A stretch of 64,000 nt of DNA from Qipengyuania gaetbuli (GCF_009827315.1 NZ_WTYF01000004.1:1302001-1366000); one strand, 5' to 3'; positions 25,154 through 33,863 are shown, numbered from the stretch's first letter. Notes: generated from the letters alone by a model not told the origin. Program-made: numbers and translations.

Positions 25154-28045
25154 ATGGAATGGTTTCTGGCTCTCGTCCTGTTCGCTCTGGCGTTCTACCA
25201 GCGCGAGAAGCTGCGCACCTTGCAGTACCGGGTCGAAAGCCTCGAAGGTGCGATCGATCATGTGCTGGCCCTGTTGCGAGAGGGCAAGGGCGCTGAAGTC
25301 GCGGAAGCAGTAGCGCCCCCGGAACCGGCGAAAGCGAAAACCGCATCTGTTCCTCTGGTGGTCAGGCGAACCGGCGAACCGGTGTCGAAGCCGGAGCCGG
25401 TTGCCGACCTTCAGCCGCAGCCTCTCCTTCCGGAGCCGGAGCAACAGCCTGAAGAACCCGAGCGCCGCTTCGCCTTCGACTTCGAAGAACTCTTCGGTCG
25501 CCGCCTCCCGATCTGGGCGGGCGGCGTCACGCTTGCCGTGGCGGGTGTATTGCTGGTCCGGTACTCGATCGAAGCGGGCTTGCTTACTCCCAGCGTGCGG
25601 GTGGCCCTCTCCTTCCTCTTCGGGCTTGGCCTGCTCGGCGGCGCGGAAGCCGCCTATCGCAATGCCGAGCGGGTCGGGGACGAACGGGTGTGCCAGGCAC
25701 TCGCCGGGGCCGGCCTCGCCACGCTTTATGCAGGCTTCTACCTAGCGGGCAGCCAGTACGACCTGATCGGCCAGACCGTCGCCTTCCTCGGCCTGGCGGT
25801 CGTGACTGCAGCGGCGATCGGCCTGTCCTATCGTTTCGGCCTGCCAAGCGCCGTGCTGGGTCTGGTCGGCGGTTTCGCAGCGCCCGCCCTGGTCGGCGGG
25901 GAAGAAGCGAACCTGCCGCTGCTGGCGCTGTACCTTGCACTCGTCACGGGCGGGCTGACCCAGACCGGCAATCGCCAGCGGCGCCCATGGCTTGGCCTCG
26001 GCGCGCTAATCGGCGGCCTCGGCTGGGGCGGGCTGCTGCTGACCACTGGCGGGATGTCGGGCGTCGATATCCTCGCGCTGGGCCTCTACTTCGTCCTCCT
26101 CGGCGCAGTCCTCCCCGCGCTCCTCGCAACCGAGAAGCTCGAGCGGCCGCTCCGCCTCGCATCGGCCGCGATTGCCAGCCTGCAACTAGCCGTGCTCGTC
26201 GACGAGGGCGGCTATTCGGCGCTTGCCTGGGGCCTCTACCTGCTGCTCGGCGGCGCGCTGGCATGGTTCGGATGGCGCAAGCCCGAGGTCCGCCCTGCCA
26301 GTGCCATGGCAGCGACCATCGGGGTCCTGCTGCTCGGTCTCTGGCCTGCCCCGCCCGAAGCGGGCTTTGCGGCAGTCGCCGCCGCGCTGGCCACGATTTT
26401 CGCCGGTGTGCCCCTGTTCCACCTACACACAAGGTCCGACCAGCTGGTCGACCGGCTGAGCGCGGCGCTCGTCCCGCTCGCGCTCGACATCACCATGCTG
26501 CTGACCTTCGGGACGCTTGACAGCGACAACTTGCGTATCGCGGAAGCGCTGGCCTGTCTCGCGCTTGCCGCCCTGCCGGGAGCGGCCGCCTGGCTGCTCT
26601 GGAACCGCGAGGATGCGGTGAGCCTTGCGGTGAATCTGGCCTCTGCTGCCGTCCTCGCCGTGCTTGCAGGGCTCTGCGTGTTGCCGGCCATGGCGACGCC
26701 CTTCCTCTTGGGCGCTATCGCCGCCGGCCTCTGCCTGCTGCTCCGGCGCCGGTTGCAGGAAACCCTGCCGCTCGCCGCCGTCACGTGGACTGCCGCGCTT
26801 GCTGCGCTGGCGAGCGTACCCGCCAGCGACGCCCTGATGCGGGAGATGGACGCGCTGGTGACCGGGACCGACCATACCAATCTGACCGGCATACTGCGCT
26901 GGCTGGCTAGTGCTGCGCCATTCGCCCTCCTCGCCCATCTGGAGCGCGACGGACTGCGCCGCGGGATTGCCGAGGCCGTTGCCGCGCTTGCAGCCTTTGC
27001 CGCGCTGGCGCAGGTGCTACCGCCAATCGCCCTCGTCTGGACCGCGACTGCAGGGGTGCTGGCCTTGCGCTGGCGCATGCCGGGGCGCGACATGGCCATG
27101 CTTGCGCTGGTTGCCGCCATCGGCCTGTGGGCGTTCCTGCCCCTGGTCGACTGGACCGGAGCGGGAGCCGTCTCGCTCGCCGGGGACCCTTTCCTCCTTT
27201 CCTCGCTGTCTTCGCTTCGCAGCACGCTGGGGCACATCCTCCCGCTTGCCTTGGCCCTTGCCGCAGTCCAGATTTCGGAGCGAGGCTTCCTGAAGTCGCC
27301 CATGGCGCTGGGCTGGGCCGCACTGCCGGTAGGGTTCGTGGTGCTCCACGTCCTGTTCAAGCAGATCTTCGCCATCGAGACGATGACCGGTTTCCGCGCG
27401 TCAGGCCTGGCAGAGCGGACCGTCTTCGAAGCCCTCCTGCTTTCGCTCGCCTGGGGCGCGGCAAAGGGTATCGGGCAAATGCCGGCCGACCGGCGTGTCG
27501 CGACGGGCCTGGCGGTCCTTTCTTTAGCGCATTTCTCGATCTTCACGCTGTTCTGGCACAACCCGCTCTTCGCGCTGCAGGCTGTCGGTCCGGTCCCGCT
27601 GGCGAACCTCGCGCTGGCCGCTTTCGCCGTCGCCATCGCCGGGCTGCTGTCGCTGCGCCTGTGGCATCCGCGCTGGCGGGTATGGATCGACGCGCTGGTC
27701 ATGGCGACCGCGACGCTCGGGGCAATCACCCTGCTGCGGCAGGCCTTTGCCGGGAGCTACCTGCCTCAGCTGCCCATGTCGCAGGCCGAGGACCTGCTGC
27801 GTTCGCTGGTCGGCATCGTGCTGGCCGTCGCATTCCTGCTCATCGGCAGCCGCCGGGCAGAGCGCAGCTGGCGGGTCGGGTCGCTCGTCCTGATGACTGG
27901 CACCGCGATCAAGGTGTTCGTCTTCGACACCGCCGGCCTCGAAGGCCTCGTGCGCATCGCCAGCTTCGTGGCACTGGGAGCTAGCCTCATTGGCATCGGC
28001 TGGTTCTATTCTCGCCAATTGCGCAGCGAGCCGACACCACAATGA
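25154..28045 (+). CDS. DUF2339 large polytopic membrane protein
   Basis: A 963-residue membrane protein of the DUF2339 (PF10101) family. An N-terminal helix and short coiled-coil (residues 1-50) lead to a Pro/Glu-rich cytoplasmic linker (about 50-110), then FDFEELFGRRLPIWAGGVTLAVAG, the conserved start of the membrane region, and then more than twenty hydrophobic helices to the end. Function is unknown for the whole family; an envelope or transport role is only a guess. AAGGGG precedes the ATG. The gene ends just before a strong two-way terminator and converges on rplA. The length is typical for the family and no frameshift is seen. Confidence 0.85.
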   Translation: MEWFLALVLFALAFYQREKLRTLQYRVESLEGAIDHVLALLREGKGAEVAEAVAPPEPAKAKTASVPLVVRRTGEPVSKPEPVADLQPQPLLPEPEQQPEEPERRFAFDFEELFGRRLPIWAGGVTLAVAGVLLVRYSIEAGLLTPSVRVALSFLFGLGLLGGAEAAYRNAERVGDERVCQALAGAGLATLYAGFYLAGSQYDLIGQTVAFLGLAVVTAAAIGLSYRFGLPSAVLGLVGGFAAPALVGGEEANLPLLALYLALVTGGLTQTGNRQRRPWLGLGALIGGLGWGGLLLTTGGMSGVDILALGLYFVLLGAVLPALLATEKLERPLRLASAAIASLQLAVLVDEGGYSALAWGLYLLLGGALAWFGWRKPEVRPASAMAATIGVLLLGLWPAPPEAGFAAVAAALATIFAGVPLFHLHTRSDQLVDRLSAALVPLALDITMLLTFGTLDSDNLRIAEALACLALAALPGAAAWLLWNREDAVSLAVNLASAAVLAVLAGLCVLPAMATPFLLGAIAAGLCLLLRRRLQETLPLAAVTWTAALAALASVPASDALMREMDALVTGTDHTNLTGILRWLASAAPFALLAHLERDGLRRGIAEAVAALAAFAALAQVLPPIALVWTATAGVLALRWRMPGRDMAMLALVAAIGLWAFLPLVDWTGAGAVSLAGDPFLLSSLSSLRSTLGHILPLALALAAVQISERGFLKSPMALGWAALPVGFVVLHVLFKQIFAIETMTGFRASGLAERTVFEALLLSLAWGAAKGIGQMPADRRVATGLAVLSLAHFSIFTLFWHNPLFALQAVGPVPLANLALAAFAVAIAGLLSLRLWHPRWRVWIDALVMATATLGAITLLRQAFAGSYLPQLPMSQAEDLLRSLVGIVLAVAFLLIGSRRAERSWRVGSLVLMTGTAIKVFVFDTAGLEGLVRIASFVALGASLIGIGWFYSRQLRSEPTPQ

Positions 28046-28080
28046 GAAAGGGCCGGAGGTTTCCCCCCGGCCCGTTTCTT
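28046..28080. terminator. Bidirectional terminator between DUF2339 gene and rplKA
   Basis: GGGCCGG and CCGGCCC (around 28050-28074) form the stem, flanked by GAAA on the left and TTTC on the right, so it can act in both directions for the convergent DUF2339 and rplK-rplA units. The intervening 83 bp to rplA shows no gene. Confidence 0.75.
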
Positions 28081-28163
28081 GTTTGCGCTATCGCTTCGCT
28101 ACATGAACGCAGGGATAGTCAAATCCCACCGAAGTAGGAAAGCGGCTTATCACCTGCGCGCTA

Positions 28164-28856
28164 TTAAGCGCCTTCGACTTCGCCGAGGTCGACCTTGAGG
28201 CCCGGGCCCATCGACGAGGTCAGCGTGACCTTGCGGACGTACTTGCCCTTGGCGCCCGAGGGCTTCGACTTGACGATCGCGTCGGTCAGGGCCTTGAAGT
28301 TCGCCTTCAGGTCTTCGTCCTTGAACGACAGCTTGCCGATGCCGCTGTGGATGATGCCCTGCTTTTCGACGCGGAATTCGACCTGGCCGCTCTTGGCGTC
28401 CTTCACGGCCTGTTCCACGTTCGGGGTCACGGTGCCCAGCTTCGGGTTCGGCATCAGGCCCTTGGGACCCAGCACCTTACCGAGGCGGCCGACGACGCCC
28501 ATCATGTCCGGCGTGGCGATCACGCGGTCATAGTCGAGGTTGCCGTTCTGCATGTCTTCCATGAGGTCTTCGGCACCAACCTTGTCGGCACCGGCGGCCA
28601 GCGCCTTGTCGGCGTTGTCGCCGCGGGCGAAGACAGCGACCTTAACGTCCTTGCCCGTGCCCGAGGGCAGCGAGACCATGCCGCGGACCATCTGGTCGGC
28701 GTGGCGCGGATCGACGCCGAGGTTCATGGCGACTTCGACGGTTTCGTCGAACTTGGCCTTGTGCTCGCGCAGCGTGGCGATGGCTTCGTCCACGGTGTAA
28801 AGCTTTTCAGCGTCCAGCTTGGCGCGGACCTGCTGGGTCTTCGTCTGCTTTGCCAT
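28164..28856 (-). CDS. rplA: 50S ribosomal protein L1
   Basis: A 230-residue ribosomal protein L1, which binds 23S rRNA at the L1 stalk and helps release deacylated tRNA; in many bacteria it also represses its own mRNA. Typical signatures are [21 protein letters not shown] (shown here only by its ends: [15 protein letters not shown]), [16 protein letters not shown] and [16 protein letters not shown] near the C-terminus. It follows rplK by 4 bp in one operon. The order stops there: rplJ, rplL and rpoB, usually next, are not in the window, and the transcript meets a strong terminator. Confidence 0.98.
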   Translation of the reverse strand: MAKQTKTQQVRAKLDAEKLYTVDEAIATLREHKAKFDETVEVAMNLGVDPRHADQMVRGMVSLPSGTGKDVKVAVFARGDNADKALAAGADKVGAEDLMEDMQNGNLDYDRVIATPDMMGVVGRLGKVLGPKGLMPNPKLGTVTPNVEQAVKDAKSGQVEFRVEKQGIIHSGIGKLSFKDEDLKANFKALTDAIVKSKPSGAKGKYVRKVTLTSSMGPGLKVDLGEVEGA

Positions 28857-28860
28857 GTCC

Positions 28861-29292
28861 TTAGCCCTCCACCACTTCGAGGCCCATCGAACGCGCGGAG
28901 CCTTCGATGATCTTCATGGCCTGGTCGATATCGTTCGCGTTGAGGTCGGCCATCTTGGCTTCAGCGATTTCCTTGACGGCGCTGCGCTTGATGGTCCCGG
29001 CCGAAACCTTGCCCGGCTCCTTCGAGCCCGACTTCAGCTTGGCAGCCTTCTTCAGGTAGAACGATGCCGGCGGCGTCTTGGTGACGAAGCTGAACGAACG
29101 GTCGGCATAGACGGTGATGACCGTCGGGATCGGGGCGCTCTTTTCGAGGTCCTGCGTGGCGGCGTTGAACGCCTTGCAGAATTCCATGATGTTCACGCCG
29201 CGCTGACCCAGTGCCGGGCCGATCGGGGGCGACGGGTTTGCAGTGCCGGCGGGCACCTGCAGCTTGATATAGCCTTCGATTTTCTTGGCCAT
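28861..29292 (-). CDS. rplK: 50S ribosomal protein L11
   Basis: A 143-residue ribosomal protein L11, the base of the GTPase-associated region that contacts elongation factors and RelA. It has the canonical [20 protein letters not shown] start, [15 protein letters not shown], and the C-terminal RNA-binding domain with [13 protein letters not shown] and [14 protein letters not shown] full Shine-Dalgarno, AAAGGAGG, lies six bases before the ATG, the best in the window. A short GGCGG/CCGCC hairpin lies in the leader at 29315-29338. Unusually, nusG is not directly upstream; a two-gene module on the other strand intervenes. Confidence 0.98.
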   Translation of the reverse strand: MAKKIEGYIKLQVPAGTANPSPPIGPALGQRGVNIMEFCKAFNAATQDLEKSAPIPTVITVYADRSFSFVTKTPPASFYLKKAAKLKSGSKEPGKVSAGTIKRSAVKEIAEAKMADLNANDIDQAMKIIEGSARSMGLEVVEG

Positions 29293-29729
29293 GATGGCCT
29301 CCTTTCACACTGTCGGCGGTGCTTTTTCGAACGCCGCCTCATGTTGAGCGGTCGAGCGAAGGACAGGGCCTTCTCCCGCACGGGTTTCCTTCGCTGTCGC
29401 TTGGGAAGGCGCGCACATAGCGATCTGGGCGCAGATTGCAAGCGCGAAGCGCCCTGTTGGACCCGCGTTGGAAAACCTCCCCTGCACCCCGACAGGATGG
29501 AACGGATGGAACACTGTCCTTGCGGAAAAATTCCCGCCCTTCGCGCGCCGCTCCTGTTTCGTGTCCTTCCTGCCTTTTTTGCGTCACCAGCATTTCGCCG
29601 CAGCTAGACTTTGGCGGCCAAGTAGGAAAGCAAGTGTCCCCTTGAAGGTTAATTCCGGTTATCGGCGTCAATATTCTTCCATTAAGAATTGAATACTATT
29701 AAACGGGGCAGGAATTCAGGGGGACTGCA
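29293..29729. other. 437-bp divergent intergenic region, rplK and pspA promoters
   Basis: No open reading frame here looks real. The left part is the rplK leader (Shine-Dalgarno and hairpin). The middle holds a tandem repeat GGATGGAAC x2 (29495-29512) bracketed by GACAG and CTGTC. The right 90 bp is clearly more A+T-rich than the surroundings and holds an inverted repeat (29673-29689) and a TACTAT -10-like word (29694-29699) before pspA. Confidence 0.6.
29673..29689. promoter_or_regulatory. ATTCTT-N5-AAGAAT palindrome in the pspA promoter
   Basis: A perfect 6-bp inverted repeat 41 bp before the pspA ATG, next to a TACTAT -10-like hexamer. Typical sigma-54 -24/-12 elements, used for pspA in enterobacteria, were looked for and not found, so control is probably by another regulator. 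Confidence 0.4.
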
Positions 29730-30416
29730 ATGTTTCGTATCGCCATCCAGGTGCGAGAGCTCATTTCCAGTAACGTGACCAGCGCGCTCGACGGTGCGTC
29801 CAATCCGGCCAAGCTGCTCGCCCGGCTCCAGCGGGAAATCGAGGAAGCGCTGATCGGCCTTGCCGGGGAAACCACCAAGGCGCGCCGCCAGCAAGATCGG
29901 CTCAAGGCCGAACTGGTGCAAGCCAATGCGCAGGAAGCCGACTGGGGCGCCAAGGCCCGCGTCGCCATGGACAACGGCCGCGAGGATCTGGCCCGCAAGG
30001 CACTGCACGCCCGCGAGGACAGTCGCAGCAAGATTGCGCAGCTCAAGCAGGACATCGCGCGCCTTGATGCCGAGATGACCGAGATGCAGGAAGCGGAAAT
30101 CCAGCTCGAGGCGAAGCGCGACGATGTGCGCAAGCGCCTCGCCGACCAGCTCGCCGCCGATGGCAATGCCTCCGGTTCGGCCCCGCGCGGCGGCTTCGCC
30201 AGCCGGACCGAAAAGCGGATGGACCACATCGCCAACCTCGAAAAGCGCACTGCCTTTGCGACCGAAGACGACGCCGTGGGCCGCGGTAATGCCTCGGTCG
30301 ACCGCGAGATCGAGGAAATGCGCCGCGAGCGCCTCGTCGACGACGAGCTTGCCGCCATCCGCAGTGCTGCGCCCGCCAAGCCGAAAAAGGCCGGCAAGAG
30401 CAGCAAGGCTGCCTGA
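29730..30416 (+). CDS. pspA: PspA/IM30 family membrane-stress protein
   Basis: A 228-residue, largely alpha-helical protein of the PspA/IM30/Vipp1 family, peripheral on the inner membrane, where it forms ESCRT-III-like assemblies that protect membrane integrity. It starts with the amphipathic FRIAIQVRELISSNVTSAL helix and NPAKLLARLQREIEEAL, followed by a long coiled coil (about 25-140), a Gly/Ser-rich break near 145-155 and a second helical region. The Ala/Lys-rich tail (KPKKAGKSSKAA) is typical of alphaproteobacteria. No pspB, pspC or pspF is nearby. It is followed by a CPBP protease-like gene and sits, on the opposite strand, between nusG and rplK. Confidence 0.9.
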   Translation: MFRIAIQVRELISSNVTSALDGASNPAKLLARLQREIEEALIGLAGETTKARRQQDRLKAELVQANAQEADWGAKARVAMDNGREDLARKALHAREDSRSKIAQLKQDIARLDAEMTEMQEAEIQLEAKRDDVRKRLADQLAADGNASGSAPRGGFASRTEKRMDHIANLEKRTAFATEDDAVGRGNASVDREIEEMRRERLVDDELAAIRSAAPAKPKKAGKSSKAA

Positions 30417-30525
30417 CTGCCTCCGCCATGCCGTCCCGGTTTCCGGGGATTGGCAGGCACTTGGGAGTTGAAGCCCTGCCCCAACCGGGCGATTGCCGGG
30501 TGACAGGCGGGGAGGTCTGATACGC

Positions 30526-31254
30526 ATGGACGATAGCAAGGTCGCAACACTGGGCTGGGGGCGCTTCATCCTCCAGTTCATCACCGTCACGCTGGTATTC
30601 TTGGCCGCTTCGGCGCCGGCCGTCATCATCTTCGGCATGACTTCGCCCGGCCTGCTCGGCTCGGTCGCGGGCAGCATGGCTGCGGCCCTGCTCGTGTGCT
30701 GGTTCTGGCTGCGCAGGGACGGCGCGCTGGCCGAGGCGTGGGACATGGGCAAGCCCGCCATCGGCTGGGGCCGCACGCTTGCCGTCGGCGCACTGGGCGC
30801 CGGCCTCATCATCGCGTGGTTCCAACTCGGCACGCTGTTGACGCGCCAGCTCGGCCTCGGCGCGCCGGAAGTGGCCGCCGTGCTCGACTTCGTAACCGAA
30901 AGCCCGGCCAGCCTGCTCCTGTGGATCGTCGTGGTGGCGTGGTTCACTGCCGGCCTTGGCGAAGAGCTGCTTTACCGCGGATTCCTGATGGACCGCCTCA
31001 ACCGCCTGCCGGGCCTTGCCGGCAAGATGTGGCTGGTGATCTTCATCCAGGCCGTGCTGTTCGGCATTTCGCACGGCTACCAGAGCCTTGCGGGCGTGCT
31101 GATCACCGGCGTCGTCGGCTTCGGCCTCGGTTACCTGCGCGCCCATAGCGGCGGCAATCTGTGGGCCTGCGTGATCGCCCACGCGATGGTCGACACGCTT
31201 ATGATGGGCACGGCCTATGCCGGGAAGATGGGCCTGCTGCCGGTCGCTGGCTGA
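30526..31254 (+). CDS. CPBP family intramembrane metalloprotease
   Basis: A 242-residue inner-membrane protein of the CPBP (CAAX protease and bacteriocin-processing, Abi) family. All three family motifs are present: EELLYR (E146, E147, R151), FGISH with H183, and HAMVD (H219 and D223), placed in the membrane segments expected for a glutamic-type intramembrane protease. About seven to eight transmembrane helices. The start is the ATG at 30526 with GGGGAGG upstream. It is 109 bp behind pspA on the same strand, so the two may form a membrane-stress pair; this is inference. The substrate is unknown. It ends at a strong two-way terminator facing nusG. Confidence 0.88.
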   Translation: MDDSKVATLGWGRFILQFITVTLVFLAASAPAVIIFGMTSPGLLGSVAGSMAAALLVCWFWLRRDGALAEAWDMGKPAIGWGRTLAVGALGAGLIIAWFQLGTLLTRQLGLGAPEVAAVLDFVTESPASLLLWIVVVAWFTAGLGEELLYRGFLMDRLNRLPGLAGKMWLVIFIQAVLFGISHGYQSLAGVLITGVVGFGLGYLRAHSGGNLWACVIAHAMVDTLMMGTAYAGKMGLLPVAG

Positions 31255-31267
31255 CGAGCATCGCCAA

Positions 31268-31310
31268 CGAAAAGGGGCGCCCCTCGATCCGAGGAGCGCC
31301 CCTTTTTCGT
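31268..31310. terminator. Strong bidirectional terminator between CPBP gene and nusG
   Basis: ACGAAAAGGGGCGC pairs with GCGCCCCTTTTTCGT, with a second small stem (CCTCG/CGAGG) in the apex. It has A and T tracts on both sides, so it ends transcripts from both the CPBP gene and the convergent secE-nusG operon. It is the physical boundary that isolates nusG from rplK. Confidence 0.9.
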
Positions 31311-31329
31311 GCCGTCATCGGGCGGACTG

Positions 31330-31866
31330 TTACTTGACCAGTTCGACCTGCTCGAAGTCGAGTTCCACCGGGGTGGCGCGGCCGAAGATCGAGACCGAAA
31401 CCTTGACCTTCTGCTTGTCGAAATCGAGTTCCTCGACAAGGCCGTTGAAGCTGGCGAAGGGGCCGTCGAGCACCTTGACCTGGTCGCCGATTTCGTAATC
31501 GACATCGACCTGCTTCTTGGGTGCTGCCTTGGCTTCTTCCACACCGCCAAAATAGCGCGCGGCTTCCTTTTCGGAGATCGCCTGCGGCTTGTTGTTAGTG
31601 CCGAGGAAGCCGGTCACCTTGGGCGTGTTCTTGACCAGGTGGTAGATGTCGTCGGTCATGTTCAGCTTGGCGAGCACGTAGCCCGGCATGAACTTGCGTT
31701 CGACCTGGACCTTCTTGCCGCGCTTCACTTCGGTCACGGTCTCGGTCGGGACTTCGACTTCTTCGACGCCTTCGGACAGGCCCAGGCGCTCGGCCTCGGC
31801 GATGATCGAATCGCGGACCTTGTTCTCGAAGCCGGAATAGGCGTGGATGATGTACCAGCGTGCCAT
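31330..31866 (-). CDS. nusG: Transcription termination/antitermination protein NusG
   Basis: A 178-residue NusG that binds RNA polymerase and couples transcription with Rho and the ribosome. The NGN domain (1-120) opens with the canonical ARWYIIHAYSGFENKVRDSI and contains KFMPGYVLAKLNM and TPKVTGFLG; the C-terminal KOW domain (about 125-178) has GDQVKVLDGPFASFNG. It is directly downstream of secE (25 bp apart) as in most bacteria. Unlike the usual order, the next gene on this strand, rplK, is 2 kb away behind two genes on the opposite strand, so nusG ends its own operon here. Confidence 0.98.
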   Translation of the reverse strand: MARWYIIHAYSGFENKVRDSIIAEAERLGLSEGVEEVEVPTETVTEVKRGKKVQVERKFMPGYVLAKLNMTDDIYHLVKNTPKVTGFLGTNNKPQAISEKEAARYFGGVEEAKAAPKKQVDVDYEIGDQVKVLDGPFASFNGLVEELDFDKQKVKVSVSIFGRATPVELDFEQVELVK

Positions 31867-31891
31867 GTGTTTTCGTTTTCCCGTTAGCGGA

Positions 31892-32098
31892 TCAGGCCAG
31901 CGTCATCAGCCAGCGCACGACGGCACCGAACATCGAATCGACGCCGAGGAAGAAGAGCGAGAGAATGACCATCATGATGAAGACGAAGATCGAGATACGG
32001 ATCGTCTCTTCACGCGTCGGCCAGACGACCTTGCGGCGTTCGGTCTGCACCTGCCGGATGAATTCGGCGGGGGAGGTCTTGCTGTCTTTGTCGGCCAT
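31892..32098 (-). CDS. secE: Preprotein translocase subunit SecE
   Basis: A 68-residue single-span SecE, the clamp-like subunit of the SecYEG translocon. It has the amphipathic cytoplasmic helix with FIRQVQTERRKVVWPTREE (the conserved KVxWP motif near residues 23-28) and one transmembrane helix (about 36-60). The short form is normal for alphaproteobacteria. It heads the secE-nusG operon. The tRNA-Trp gene often found just upstream is absent; instead the leader has a strong 78-nt stem structure. Confidence 0.96.
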   Translation of the reverse strand: MADKDSKTSPAEFIRQVQTERRKVVWPTREETIRISIFVFIMMVILSLFFLGVDSMFGAVVRWLMTLA

Positions 32099-32128
32099 GG
32101 CCCGTCACTCTCGCAATAGAACTGCTCT

Positions 32129-32206
32129 TGTCTTCCGGGATGGGGGTTTCGCCGCCCCGGTTCAAGTCCGGGAGGGGCAGGTTTCCATCGTCGATGTCGG
32201 AAGACA
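32129..32206 (-). ncRNA. Structured 5' leader of secE-nusG (candidate RNA element)
   Basis: On the secE strand, TGTCTTCCG (32206-32198) pairs perfectly with CGGAAGACA (32137-32129), closing a 78-nt unit. Inside, GATGG pairs with CCATC, and CCCGG-ACTTGAA-CCGGG forms a 5-bp/7-base hairpin. The size resembles a tRNA and the + strand of the inner hairpin imitates a T arm, but no anticodon arm or CCA end is present. It ends about 30 nt before the secE start. A cis-acting leader RNA or a tRNA-Trp relic are both possible; seen by eye only. Confidence 0.4.
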
Positions 32207-32339
32207 GGCAGCCATGTAGGCCGCACCTCGCCAAAAGGCAAGCGGGGGAGAGCGGGGGATTTGCGGGTTTTCAAGCGGGCCATCGCTCTCTAGCGTGCCA
32301 CGCCTGACATCCAAGGGACGCACAGAGGGGTTACCTGAC

Positions 32340-33863
32340 ATGGCAACAAGCCAGGCACCGAGCTTGGGAGAACGGCTGGTAGAGCCGGTCACCAATATTT
32401 CCGATTTTATCTGGGTAGGGACGTGGAACGGGGTGGAAGTCATTCCCTTCCCGCCGATGACCATCTTCCTGTTGGGCATGGGCCTGTGGATCATGGTCGG
32501 CCTGAAATTCTATCCGATCCTGAAACTGGGCGCGGCGATCAAGGGGCTGTTTGCCGGCCGCAAGAGCGCCGGCGAAGGCGAGATTTCGCCCTTTGCGGCG
32601 CTTTCGACCGCGCTGTCCGGGCAGGTCGGCACGGGCAACCTTGCCGGTGTCGCCACCGCCATCGCGCTGGGCGGACCCGGCGCCATCTTCTGGATGTGGA
32701 TCACCGCGCTATTCGGCATGGCACTGGCTTTCGCCGAAGGCAGCCTCGCCATCCGCTACCGCGAGCGCACCAGCGACGGCGTGCTGCGCGGCGGCCCGAT
32801 GACCTACATCATGATGGGGCTGGGCAAGAAATGGACCTGGCTCGCCGTGGTCTTCTGCCTCGGCACGCTGTTCTCTGCATTGGTCACGGGCAATTCGATC
32901 CAGGCCAATGCGGTGGCGGACGGTCTCAACGAGCTGTTCGGTATCGAGGAATGGCTCGGCGGGCTGATTGTCGCGATCCTCGTGTTCATCGTCATCATCG
33001 GCGGCATCAAGTCGATCGGCAACGTGGCGGAAAAGGTCGTGCCCTTCATGGCCGCGGCCTACATCGTGATGGCAGTGATCGCGCTGATCCTGAACTTCGG
33101 CGACCTGGGTGAAACCTTCGCACTGATCTTCCACGGGGCGTTCAACCCGCAGGCGGCAAGCGGCGGCTTCGTCGGCGCGGCGATGATCATCGCCATCCGC
33201 GCCGGTGTCGCGCGCGGCCTGTTTTCCAACGAGGCCGGCCAGGGTTCGACTGCCATCGCCCACGCGGTGGCGCAGACCAACGATCCCGAACAGCAGGGCC
33301 GCATGGCGATGCTGGGCACATTCATCGACACCATCGTGATCTGCACCATGACGGCGCTGGTCATCCTCACCGTGCGCGGCGACTTTACCGCGGGCGGCGA
33401 GGCGGTGCTCCACGCCTGGCAATCCGACAAGGTCGGCTTCGAGATGACCAGCGGCGCCTTTGCCGCGGCCTTCCCGATGATGCTGGCTGGCGTGCCGATT
33501 GGAACGCTGGTCGCCTCGATCGCGCTGATCCTGTTCGTCTTCACCACGCTGTTGACGTGGTCCTATTACGGCGAGCGTGCGATCACCTTCCTCTACGACC
33601 GGATGAAGGGGTCCAACCGTGCGGGCGAGAAGAAGCTGCACATGGCATGGCGCGTGCTGTGGTGCGTGGTGATCTTCCTCGGCGCGGCACAGCCTTCCGA
33701 ACTGGTCTGGCGCCTCGGCGACATTTCCAACGCGGCGATGGCCCTGCCCAACCTGCTGGCGCTCGCGCTGCTGAGCGGCGTGGTGTTCAAGCTGGCCAAG
33801 GGCATCAAGGATGCCGGCCCCACGCACATGGCCGATACGCCGGAAGAGCCGGAGGAATACTGA
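32340..33863 (+). CDS. AGCS family sodium/alanine symporter
   Basis: A 507-residue inner-membrane protein of the alanine/glycine:cation symporter family. The start is the ATG at 32340, nine bases after AGAGGGG. Family signatures are FAALSTALSGQVGTGNLAGV (near residues 88-107), GPGAIFWMWITALFGMAL, the substrate-pocket region GLFSNEAGQGSTAIAHA (near 298-314) and TLLTWSYYGERA. It should take up alanine, glycine or related small amino acids with Na+. It is divergent from secE and followed by a strong terminator, so it is a single-gene unit. With several exported peptidases in the same region, uptake of peptide breakdown products is a plausible role. Confidence 0.94.
   Translation: MATSQAPSLGERLVEPVTNISDFIWVGTWNGVEVIPFPPMTIFLLGMGLWIMVGLKFYPILKLGAAIKGLFAGRKSAGEGEISPFAALSTALSGQVGTGNLAGVATAIALGGPGAIFWMWITALFGMALAFAEGSLAIRYRERTSDGVLRGGPMTYIMMGLGKKWTWLAVVFCLGTLFSALVTGNSIQANAVADGLNELFGIEEWLGGLIVAILVFIVIIGGIKSIGNVAEKVVPFMAAAYIVMAVIALILNFGDLGETFALIFHGAFNPQAASGGFVGAAMIIAIRAGVARGLFSNEAGQGSTAIAHAVAQTNDPEQQGRMAMLGTFIDTIVICTMTALVILTVRGDFTAGGEAVLHAWQSDKVGFEMTSGAFAAAFPMMLAGVPIGTLVASIALILFVFTTLLTWSYYGERAITFLYDRMKGSNRAGEKKLHMAWRVLWCVVIFLGAAQPSELVWRLGDISNAAMALPNLLALALLSGVVFKLAKGIKDAGPTHMADTPEEPEEY

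Noticed and set aside
28101..28199. 31-codon frame on the plus strand between DUF2339 and rplA
   Set aside because: It overlaps the rplA end, has no ribosome site and an odd Arg-rich composition.
32150..32175. T-arm-like CCCGG-TTCAAGT-CCGGG, possible tRNA
   Set aside because: No acceptor stem next to it, no anticodon arm and no CCA; better explained as part of the secE leader stem.
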